Assembly: GCA_019914945.1 (NCBI GenBank)
Contig: CM034111.1
Location: 496,001-560,000, forward strand
Direction of reading: 5' to 3'
Source of the DNA: Typha latifolia
Lineage: Eukaryota; Streptophyta; Magnoliopsida; Poales; Typhaceae
Length of the DNA: 64,000 nt
The position numbers and the translations under genes are program-made. The notes below the pieces were generated by a model, which did no database searches, was not told where the DNA came from, and worked only from the letters and a program-made list of their open reading frames with translations. Positions 15,301-24,202 of the stretch are shown here, in pieces; the first letter of the stretch is position 1, and each line of letters opens with the position of its first letter.

Positions 15301-15941
15301 GTTTTGCCCATATAGTATCTGGACAGCCTATGTTCTCAAGCAATATACGACAGACCAAGACATTTTAGTTTGCTCCTCCCACTCATGCCAATACTAGAAT
15401 GAAATCACTTATCTTTGTCACCGGACTGTTCCCTTTATGAAAGAATAGCTTTACTGAATCTCCCTATTTATTAAAGTGGTACATCCTGTTCCATCTTATA
15501 TCCTAATGAACCTAACTCTGGTTACATGACTTTGCATGGTTTTGTGTAGGAGGAGATGATGAGAGGTAAACCAGGGTATGAACATCTAAATGAACCCCTC
15601 CACATACTGGTTGAGGCAGAGTTGCCCGCAGATATTATTGATTCTCATTTGATGCAAGCTCGTGATATCCTTGAGGATTTGCTCAAGCCAGTGGTATTGA
15701 TATCTTTTGCACTTTCAGACGGTCAGTCTGCCACTTATTAAAGAGGCCAGTGAAAGATCTGATTAACTAGCTTGTTTCTCCGTTTATGCAGGACGAATCG
15801 CAGGATTTCTTCAAGAAGCAGCAGCTGCAAGAGCTTGCCATTATCAACGGCACACTCCGTGAGGAAGGGTTGCCTATGTCTGGTTCAGTCTCCCCCTTCC
15901 GCAATAACCTTGGTATGAAGAGAGCCAAGACAAGGGGGTAG
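12393..15941 (+). CDS. KH-domain (STAR/quaking-like) RNA-binding protein, SPIN1-like
   Basis: Exons are 12393-12502, 12922-13007, 13885-14033, 14811-14912, 14989-15105, 15550-15693 and 15792-15941, giving 285 aa. All junctions are GT-AG and in frame. The N-terminal part ([20 protein letters not shown], then [20 protein letters not shown]) is the STAR dimerisation region. The KH core is in [19 protein letters not shown], with the GPRG loop that contacts RNA, followed by [13 protein letters not shown]. The C-terminus carries [15 protein letters not shown] and ends KRAKTRG. Proteins of this group bind single-stranded RNA; rice SPIN1 interacts with the E3 ligase SPL11 and affects flowering time. 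The start codon is the first ATG of the exon after a CT-rich leader. Confidence 0.95.
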
Positions 15942-16250
15942 AGTGAGAGCATTACAAGGTCAGTTCCTCTATTCAGGATCACTACTCAGCCTGCCTTTGG
16001 TGGCCGGCATGCTGGTCAGTGCCTAATTGCCTTCGGCGCTCTGACACCGAGGCCGATCTTAACTTGATATATGTTGATGTTGCGTTACTGCTGTTGAGGG
16101 GTTTGGTTATATATTTTGGTACAGAAAGTGAGCCATTTTGGGTGTTGCATAGTTTGCATTCTCTGTTTCTTATCAATTGATAATCTCTCATTGTAATATC
16201 ACTAAGATTGTGCTTGCACTTTGAGTTCTAAGATAGCAATGGTCTTCAGA
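15942..16250 (+). other. 3' UTR of the KH gene
   Basis: About 250-300 bases after the stop remain non-repetitive and end in TTGTAATATC-type sequence, a plausible polyadenylation zone. The end point is inferred, not seen directly. Confidence 0.4.
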
Positions 16251-16259
16251 TACAAGGAT

Positions 16260-18180
16260 AACCATTTTATAGTAATGATATAATAATAGTAATAATTATT
16301 ATTTATTGTTGTCTGCTGTCTATGTGAAAAGTTAGCTTTAACTATTTGTAACTTCCTTGTATTTTGCATGGAGTGCTCTCTGCTTTAAGAGACTCTTACA
16401 AATTGGGCATTTAATGTTCTTAGCCACCTAATAAATCCTAAAAAAATTAAGCTACACTTTTAGGACCGTAATCTTTTTGTTTAAAGAAAAAGATGTGAAA
16501 TTTAGGCCATAGCCATCTTTAAAAAAGAATTTAATGAGTTTTTTTTATTTTAATAGTTGTGGGAAGACTCAGAGCTCTTACAGATTCCCTTTTCTTTTGT
16601 AGAAAGTTGGTTTAACCTAATTTAACATACCTTTATGTATTTTAAACTTAAATACTTTACTTAGAATCTCTGTCCTTCGCACCAATTACAACCATTAATC
16701 GACGGTTAATACATATATGAAAAAAAAAAGACTTAATAACTCCCATAGGAATACATTCTGATTGATAAAAATAGTAGTCTAATTATTTACAGGTCGATAT
16801 TGATGCAAAAGATGATAAATATAGTTTGGTTATATATATATATAACCTCATAACCTGATATGCCTTCATAACTAATGGAGCAGCAGCTTATCTGAAAGCA
16901 TCTACTAGAATTCTTTTTCACTGGAAACAATAAATCAACAAGGAAACAACGATGTGATTGATAACGCAATAATCTCTTGAATTACCTAAGCAGGGATAAG
17001 AAGAATAAACGATCCAATTTCTTACAGGGTGGGTTTGCCAGCTTCCCAGAATCAAAATGTAAGCTTCCACAGTATGCCAATACTCAATTATCAAAATTAT
17101 ATGAAAAATCCAACCAACACTTCCTTTGGTGTATTTAGAATTTAGAATTTAGAGAGTAGATCAAACCAAGATAAAACCAGAGGAACTAAAATTCCAAAAC
17201 TTATGCATGAAACCAAAAAAATAATTAAAATAAAGCAATCCGAGTATTGCCAAGAACATAATAGAATCCAATGATTTGGAAACATCTGAAATTAATTTGA
17301 GGTTCTGGGACATCCTACATAAACAGATATTACATAACATGGTAAGACAGACTCCTAGGTGGCAATTAAGCAATATTAGCTTATTTAGGCCAACATTTTC
17401 TAGGTCAGTGGTCCTCTAACCCAAGGTTTCAGGTTACACTTTTACTAGCAATCTTTTTAACAAAAAGAAGCTTAGTAGAGTGCCTTCAACGAATTAGTCT
17501 TCAATTGCAGCTCCTTGACCTACTACTTACCAGTCTTGGATTAAAGATAATAATCTGACAAATTTGTCAAGAGGAACAACAGGATGTTTATCACAAACCT
17601 GTTCATTAATATGTTCTCAGTTCTAAAAAAAGATACTCAGACCCCAGAAAAGCAGGTCGATAAAAAAATTAGAGAACCAACACCAAAAAGAAAGCAAAAA
17701 ATCAAATCTTTGAAGTTTACAAGAAAACAAAGTATGCTGCAATGGAAGAAACAAAACCAAAACTTTACAGCATCTACTTGTGGAAGTTGTGGAAGAACCA
17801 ATACATAATTACATATGTTGTGAAAGCACGAGCTTATGTTGCTAGGAGCAAGTCTGGCATGACAAGCAAAGTCACTAGTGTACATATAACAAGCTGAGGG
17901 GTAAAGCAACAAAAATACTAGTAAGTAATCAACCTTCAGCTATAAGAATGCAGCTATCTCATCTAAACTTTCTTTTTTTATAACAATGATTATTTATAAA
18001 ACAGAAGTTCAGTCCAGTGAACAGCACAGGCAGTTTTTAATCCAATCTTAGATGAGAAATCTGCATAATGTCCCAAATTTAACTCAATTTGACCAGCAGG
18101 TATGCTGCATCAGCTCATAAATAGAACATACATAATTTCCAAACAAGAAGCATAAGCCATGAAAAAAATATATAAACAAC
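16260..18180. other. intergenic region between KH gene and NF-YC
   Basis: AT-rich spacer. Near 17025-17075 there is a plus-strand acceptor-like TTCTTACAG followed by about 30 bases and a GTAAGC donor, but the stretch has no convincing coding content. The last few hundred bases before 18407 probably belong to the NF-YC 3' UTR. I see no repeat structure beyond a short TA run near 16833. Confidence 0.4.
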
Positions 18181-18407
18181 CAGTAACCACACACATCTTC
18201 ATAAGATTCTTGAGCAAAACATAAACATATCATACCCATAACCATAACAAGCAGATCTATTGAATTCAGTTTAACCGCAAGGAGCCAAATAATTTATCGG
18301 AGCCCATCATCCACCTTCTAGCATCCCATTCGACATAATCAGCAAATTACAGCATATAACACACAAGCAACATAAAGTCTTAAGATTACCACTACTCACA
18401 TTGGCTA

Positions 18408-18929
18408 CTACTGCTGGACATAATAATATGCAAGGGGGTCAGTAGCCGGCGCACCCATAGGTCGGTTAATGGCATCCTCCTTCCCTTCCTCCCTTGGCAC
18501 GATATCTACAAGGAAATCAAAAACATCAGTGCGGGTAATGGCTGCAGCTATATCACTCTTCTGGAGAGTGCGGCGCTTGTTCTCTTCGGCGTGGGCCCAA
18601 CCCCGGTGAGTGAGCTCAAGGATAAACATCTCGCAGGCCCGGGCGAAGACCACGGGGGCCTCGGCGGCGATCATGCGCACGTCCTCATCGGCCTTCATGA
18701 TCTTCTTGATGCGGGCTAGGGGGAGGCTGTGGTTCTTGAAGTCGGTGGTCTGCTCAATCTCGCGGTACTGGTCGGCCCAGAACAGTTGTAGTTGCTGCTG
18801 TTGCTGCTGCTGCTGCTGATGGTAGAGGTGGTGGTAGGCTTGGTATGGGGCAGCGGCGGCGGCGGGGTATCCGACCGGGGTTCCGACGCCCATCACCTGA
18901 GGAGGGTTACCGTGGCCCTTCTGATCCAT
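18408..18929 (-). CDS. Nuclear factor Y subunit C (NF-YC, CCAAT-binding)
   Basis: A single coding exon encodes 173 aa. The N-terminal part is rich in alanine and has a polyglutamine run of nine (QQQQQQQQQ at about residue 38). The histone-fold domain covers about residues 68-145: LPLARIKKIMKADEDVRMI, APVVFARACEMFILELTHR and KSDIAAAITRTDVFDFLVD. NF-YC forms a histone-like dimer with NF-YB and, with NF-YA, binds CCAAT promoters; in plants it also works with CONSTANS-type factors. The protein is at the short end of the family and ends DPLAYYYVQQ, so the usual longer Gln/Pro-rich tail is reduced. The coding exon begins at an acceptor seven bases before the ATG (CTCGCAG|GGAAATC), so the leader is spliced; see the separate entry on the leader exons. 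Confidence 0.95.
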   Translation of the reverse strand: MDQKGHGNPPQVMGVGTPVGYPAAAAAPYQAYHHLYHQQQQQQQQQLQLFWADQYREIEQTTDFKNHSLPLARIKKIMKADEDVRMIAAEAPVVFARACEMFILELTHRGWAHAEENKRRTLQKSDIAAAITRTDVFDFLVDIVPREEGKEDAINRPMGAPATDPLAYYYVQQ

Positions 18930-18935
18930 GATTTC

Positions 18936-19396
18936 CCTGCGAGGAGCAACGCCCAGGTGTCAAAATTGAAACTTTTTGATGGAGAAATCGAGAAATCGAG
19001 GATTGAATGCCAGGGAAGAGGCACTGACCTTCCACTTCCAGTAGCGTAAAAAGTGGCGGATTGGATAAATTTCTAGGGATTTCTCCTGCAGAAAACAAAA
19101 CCCAGATGCCAAATCGATGGCTTGGTGGGAGAAGAAAGAGGGAGACGACTAGGCCAATAGCGCTGACCTTCCTGTAGCGAAAAAAGGAGCGGCCTTTTGG
19201 GGTCGGATGGATCTCAAATGTTACTCCTGGCAAAGATTAGAACCCAGATGTCAAAATCGGAGATCTTTTATGGAAGAATCCAGAAATCGAAGGATTGATA
19301 GAAGAAAGAGAGGGAGGAAGACGACTAAGAGCTAACCTTTCTATTATAGCAGAAAAGAAGGAAGAGGAGTGTATGGATTGCTAGGGTTAGGGTTTC
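18936..19396 (-). repeat. Three tandem copies of the NF-YC 5' leader exon/intron unit
   Basis: Upstream of the NF-YC ATG the same exon-plus-intron unit appears three times, diverged. On the minus strand each unit has an exon ending in a donor: AAG|GTCAGTG (exon 19029-19085), AAG|GTCAGCG (exon 19168-19226) and AAG|GTTAGC (first exon ending at 19337). The two inner exons follow acceptors CTGCAG and GCCAG. Shared words include CGCTAC just before the donor, and in the introns TCGTC(T/C), AGAAAGAG and CATCTGGGTT-type sequence. The donors are 139 and 169 bases apart. The outermost unit also holds an AACCCTAACCCTAG telo-box (19381-19395). No ATG is present in the two inner exons, so they would lengthen the leader without adding an upstream ORF. 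Confidence 0.6.
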
Positions 19397-19639
19397 AGAT
19401 AAAGCATTAAATTTGTGAGCTAAAGCAGTTGAATTTAATTCGGAGAATTTTTTTTTCCTTCTTTGGTTTAATTCTGAGTTCGGATTAAGAATCGAAGAAA
19501 GATGGTTTCATATTGAAATTAGGGTGGTTGATTGGGGATGTGCTACATTCATTATACATGATCGATATGGTTAACTAATTTTTTTTTTCTTTTTTTTAAG
19601 AATTAACTTTTTTTTTCTAAGATATACTTTAACTCATCA

Positions 19640-20236
19640 CATTGTCAGGTCGTTTCTCCAAGCAAATCATGACGCACAGTTATTAATCGAGCTGAGACGT
19701 TGAGCCAAGCTACCAAACAAATAAATAATTTTCTTCATAATAATTATTTAGGGTTTGAGTCGATCTTATAACGTGTTGTAAAGGATCTTGTAGGGAATGA
19801 TACTTACAAGAATTAACTAATTTATATATTCTTTTAATAAACTTAACTAATTTATAAATTTTTTAACAAACTTAACTAAGTTGTGATTATTTTCTTTATC
19901 ATGAGTTTGAAGGCTAGATATGGGCTGGAGAAAGGATCAACCTTCCCTAAATATAGAGATATATAGGACCTATTAAGTTTTAGTCAATATAGTAAGTTGT
20001 CTAATCTAGGTTTCACTGAACAACTACTTCGAACTAAACGTAGCTGAGATTTACTCTAAGTCGTTCTTGCTAAACTACTTCTCTAAGCCAATCGCACTCC
20101 GCATTATTGAGCCAGTAACCAAGTTGAACACCATTGAGTCACTAAACCACCAAATAATTTTTTTCACAATAATTATTTAGGATTAGAGTCAATCATATGA
20201 CCTTCTTGGTCATGGGGAATGATACCCACCAATTCT
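19640..20236. repeat. Two old direct repeats about 420 bp apart
   Basis: The stretch 19645-19825 and the stretch from about 20065 to 20236 are similar over most of their length. Both contain CAATAATTATTTAGG-type sequence or its close form (AATAATTATTTAGG at about 19740 and 20165), then a GAGTCGATC or GAGTCAATC word, then GGGAATGATAC. The second copy resumes on the far side of the LINE at 22831 with AACTAATTTAT, which matches 19809-19819 of the first copy. They are noncoding and of unknown class. Confidence 0.5.
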
Positions 20237-20253
20237 ACTAGAGTTGGTTGGTT
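20237..20253. repeat. Target-site duplication of the LINE (left copy)
   Basis: The sequence actagagttggttggtt occurs here and again, without mismatch, at 22814-22830. A T tract (the poly(A) tail of the minus-strand element) follows directly at 20254-20262. Confidence 0.9.
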
Positions 20254-22813
20254 TTTTTTTTTGAAATATAAGCTATAAATAACTAGGCCTATACCCTTAG
20301 CGGGGTCAAGGCATCAAGATTTAAAATGCTACACAAATTTGGGGGAACGAGGTCTAGAACCCCCAACATAACTAGCCGGGAGCTGACTTTACCCCGCTTC
20401 CTTCTCTTAGCATATGAAGCACCCAACAATCCAAAAAAAGAGCCAAGTAAAGCCTTGCACTCGACAACTAATCCCCTCAATATCTAGGGGCACCCCCTAG
20501 CCATTCATGATTCAGACCAACTCGAGGGAATCCAACTCCACTGCGCCCAAACTATGGCCTTTTGCGGTCAAGAGGCCTAATCTAAGAGCGCACCCCTCAG
20601 CCAACAATACTGACTCCCTCGGCGTCGATTCCCAATCCCCCGCAAGAATGGACTCGTCCGCTACACGAAGCACCACCTCGACCTCACCTTGGTAGTCGCA
20701 TTTCTAATAAGCCCTATCCACATTAACTTTCACCCATCCTAGCGTCGATTTCTTCCACTTTATCTCCCAGCTTCTCACCAGTTTGCACTTTACTTTGCTT
20801 TGCCTCCCATAGTCCTTCATGAGACTGATCACTTGACGGACAATCGCCCTTGAGCGCCCTGTGGTTCCCTAGAAAACCTTGGCGTTTTTCTACTTCCAGA
20901 CCATCCATAATATTGACACTATTAGGGCAAGCCTTGTCTCATTCTCAACTAGGTCTGAGCTCCACAGGATTGTGAGCCAATATAGTGACAGCTTGTTCAG
21001 CCAATCTTCATCCCAACCTTGACTGCATGCTAGTTGGTCCCAGACATTCTTCACCGACCTACATGCAAAGAACAGGTGGTCGTTGCTCTCCCTAAGGATA
21101 CCGCATAGTGCACAGTTCCCAATTCACGTCCAACCCCATATGGATGGCATGCAAGTGTGCCCATGTAGAAGGCAGCCTATAGAAGTTTCCAAATGAATAT
21201 GCGAAACCTTAAAGCGACTGGTAGCTACCACAAGATCCGCTATCCTTCTCATCTGTCTTGCCCCACCGAGAGGAGGAAAGCATAGGTGGAGTTGGCTTTA
21301 GGTTCCCCCTCCCGATCTAGCCACCAGATTTAGTGATTATTACCAGCCACCTCTGTAAGCATAGTGACACTAACGTTGAAAGGCAGCTTCGTCCTAGCTT
21401 CATTAATCAGTCTTATAGCTTGCCTTGAGAACCCTTGGACCAGATCACTGATTATTAGATTTTTCATCCAACAGCCTTGGGTGGATAATGCGCAGTTGTT
21501 GATTCCCCGACACTAGGGATAGCCATGGTTCTGACGCCTTCCTAGTCGTTTTGCCATCACCTACCAACTTGCGACATCCATGCTTGATAGCAACCGCAAT
21601 GGAAACAACGGCTCTCCAAATCCACGACTCTTTCACTAGCAACTGCAGTTCCCATAGGTTAAGTTCACCATATTTGGCACGCAAGATCTTAACCCATGGA
21701 CTATTTATCTTGTTTAGAACCTTGAACATCAGTTTAGCTAAGAGAGCCATGAGCTCCATTTTGAGCTTTCGTATAGCTAAGCATCCCTCCTCCTTGGGTG
21801 TGGTCATAGAGTCCCAATTAAAATGTGTAACCTACGAACAACACCATTTTCCCAGAATAAGGCCCTAACCTTTTTGGTGATGGCATTCATCATAGAGTTC
21901 GGCACCCACGTACATTCGAGCTAGTACGTGGGAATGACCATCATCGTGGAGTTGATCATGGTTAGCTTGCCTGCCCTTGAGAGCAGGCCTCACTTCCAAC
22001 CATCGAGCTTCTTCCAAACTTTGGTCAACCAACTGTTGGTGATCTCTGACGCTGACTCGACGGTTAGAGATGAGCACCCCAAGGTAGGTGAACGGCATGC
22101 GTGCCAGCTTCATCCCCAACTTGTTACTGACCAGAGCTCCATCCTCCTTCTTTATCCACTAAGGTAAGAACAATCAAACTTCTCCATATTCACTTTCTAG
22201 TTAGTTAATCAGAGTAGTCTGCTAGGCAATTGAGAACTCTGTCGGTATTTGACTTTGTTGCCTGAACAGTAATCAGAAGATCATCCGAATAGAGCAAATT
22301 GGTTAATCAAGCCTCCCCCACCTGAAAGCCCATAAGCAACTTGCGTTCCACCTTCTTTTTTAACAAACTACATAGGTTTTGTGAAACCAGAATGAAAAGG
22401 TAAGAGGATAGGAAATCTCCCTGTCGGAGCCGTCGGTAAGGCTTCACCCATGACGACAGCACATCGTTGATAAGGAAAGCAAAAGTTGGAGAAGTGATAC
22501 ATGCTCTGACCTATGAGCACCACAGCGCTGAAAAGCCCATGTAGGACAACATATGCATGACAACATCCCACTTGTCACGGTCGTAAATCTTTTCCATGTC
22601 CAACTTGAGCATCATCACCGACGAAGCTCCTTGGTTATTTGCCATAGAATGGGCCACCTCTTGAGTTGCTATAGTATTATCCACGATAGCCCGGCCGGCC
22701 ACAAGTGCCACCTGTTCCGGCCCAACCTTGGGGGAGCAACCCTTGCAGCCGATCCACTAATATTTTGGTGAGCTTATAGCTAACATTACACAGAGATTGG
22801 CCGGTAGTACTTG
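20254..22813 (-). mobile_element. 5'-truncated, decayed LINE retrotransposon (L1-type)
   Basis: Read on the minus strand, the element starts inside the reverse transcriptase. Recognisable pieces in order: MLKLDMEKIYDRDKWD (about 22620-22570), the catalytic YSDD motif in LYSDDLLIT (about 22290), MPFTYLGVLISN (about 22095), a zf-RVT zinc-binding region with CALCGILRESNDHLFFACRS (about 21115-21050), and an RNase H-like stretch with VNVDRAY and AEGCALRLGL (about 20730-20590). It ends in a poly(A) tract at 20262-20254. Many frameshifts and stops show that it is dead. The flanking 17-bp duplication is perfect, which argues that insertion was by target-primed reverse transcription and that the ends are known exactly. 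No 5' UTR or ORF1 remains. Confidence 0.9.
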
Positions 22814-22830
22814 ACTAGAGTTGGTTGGTT
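22814..22830. repeat. Target-site duplication of the LINE (right copy)
   Basis: This is an exact copy of actagagttggttggtt, as at 20237-20253. It marks the truncated 5' end of the LINE. The sequence after it continues the older direct repeat that the element interrupted. Confidence 0.9.
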
Positions 22831-23290
22831 AACTAATTTATGATTGGGGCTCCACTAAGAGCCTGTCTACGGATTGCCTACGACCTAGTCTGTTGGCATT
22901 GTATATGCAACCACGATTTGCTGCAGCCTCCCATTGGTTACTTTCCCTAAAGTTAGACAACCAGTAGTTTGTCATTAAAATTTTATTATCATTTGTGCAG
23001 CTCCCCCAATTCCTATGGACTTTAATTGTCATTAAGCTGGAATTTTATCAAATTTAATTCTATATTCCTACGGTTTTCTTCCTTAGCATGTTTTTTTTTC
23101 TTTTTGACGCGAAGAAAGGAAAAACATCAGTACTGCAAAGAAATAGAAATACTTTGAGAACACTAATCACATCTTAACAACAAACCAACGCCGTCTGCTA
23201 GTTATTATTGCAGAACTCAATCTTGATTTAGTACATAATACCTCAATTCATAATACATTGTCCTTACTAATACAGAACGCTGTAAGGGGA
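22831..23290. other. intergenic spacer
   Basis: The first 20-30 bases complete the interrupted repeat. The rest is non-repetitive AT-rich DNA with a short T tract near 23090. It probably includes the 3' UTR of the small minus-strand gene next to it. Confidence 0.4.
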
Positions 23291-23518
23291 TTAGCGATCG
23301 CCCCCGCCGCCGTCGCTAATCGCAGGGTTAATACCGTGTCTTCTTCCGGAACCTTCACTGGATGCATCATCGCCGCAGGCAAAAATGGCCATAGATATGA
23401 TCACTATGGATGCTACAGCCATGCAAAGCAACAACAAGCTTGCCTGCATATGGTAAACAATGCCCTTGTCATCACCACCACCGTCACCATTATTAAGAGC
23501 TTCGATAATCCTCACCAT
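23291..23518 (-). CDS. Small predicted single-pass membrane protein, 75 aa
   Basis: The reading frame begins MVRIIEALNNGDGGGDD, has a hydrophobic segment at about residues 25-43 (SLLLLCMAVASIVIISMAIF) followed by a cysteine, and ends in a glycine- and serine-rich tail. One transmembrane span with short hydrophilic ends is predicted. The gene layout supports it: a TATAAA on the minus strand at 23603-23608 lies about 85 bases before the ATG, and a (GA)n leader at 23522-23566 lies between. An in-frame upstream start inside the GA tract would add only Arg-Glu repeats, so I chose the ATG at 23518. The family and role are unknown to me. Confidence 0.55.
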   Translation of the reverse strand: MVRIIEALNNGDGGGDDKGIVYHMQASLLLLCMAVASIVIISMAIFACGDDASSEGSGRRHGINPAISDGGGGDR

Positions 23519-23521
23519 ATC

Positions 23522-23522
23522 T

Positions 23523-23564
<42 letters not shown>

Positions 23565-23569
23565 TCTCA
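23522..23569. repeat. (CT)n/(GA)n microsatellite in a 5' leader
   Basis: This nearly pure CT run lies between a TATA box and the ATG of the small membrane protein. GA-rich leaders of this kind are frequent in plant genes. Confidence 0.9.
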
Positions 23570-23602
23570 CTTCTGTCTCTCCCATGGAAACAGAAGTGGG
23601 CA

Positions 23603-23608
23603 TTTATA
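23603..23608 (-). promoter_or_regulatory. TATA box of the small membrane protein gene
   Basis: TATAAA on the minus strand within GCCTATAAATGCC, about 85 bases before the chosen start codon and about 35 bases upstream of the GA-rich leader. Confidence 0.5.
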
Positions 23609-23679
23609 GGCTCATCAATGATTGCAGTGAAGAGGATCTCAATGTTATTTGTCATAAATCTAGTGGTGTATCCATAGAT

Positions 23680-24202
23680 ACATGAGATTCATTGGCCGAC
23701 AAAGATGAATGCCTTCGATGATGGATGAAGGACGAGGGGGCTACCAAGTAGAGGGGTAAAAAGAGAGGGAAAGGACTATAATTTCATGGAGGACCCTTTT
23801 TCAGATTGCTTTCCTCACGTCCTTCTCTGAGCATGCACGTACCTCGGTTACCTCACCATGCATGACTATCTACATGATTGGCACTGACAAAGATTCCAAA
23901 TTCCTGCAGTTGCTTAGACTGGATGCGTTCTGATCTGGATTGAGATCACTTGATCATCTAGACAAAGGAAATCTCGGAAAAACATAGCTGCATGCAGTTC
24001 AACAGGAGACGTTACTTGATTCCATCTGCTAAAAGAAGTGTGTTCATTCTACATCTTTTCCTGAGTAATGTACAATAGCTCTGCACATTTGCAGAGCAAA
24101 AACAGAAAAAAGAAAAAAATATTACAAGAATGATGGATCTAGCCAGCTTAATTTTCTAGTTCTTACAAAGAATTGGTCTGGGACAGAATGAATGAGGTAC
24201 CA
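23680..24202. other. intergenic spacer and GAUT 3' UTR
   Basis: Non-repetitive sequence. The part next to 24203 is likely the 3' UTR of the galacturonosyltransferase gene. Near 23830-23870 there are CATGCA words of the RY type, of uncertain meaning. No ORF is supported. Confidence 0.4.

Noticed and set aside
17025..17075. Acceptor-donor pair suggesting a 30-base exon
   Set aside because: No coding content, and neighbouring exons were not found on either strand.
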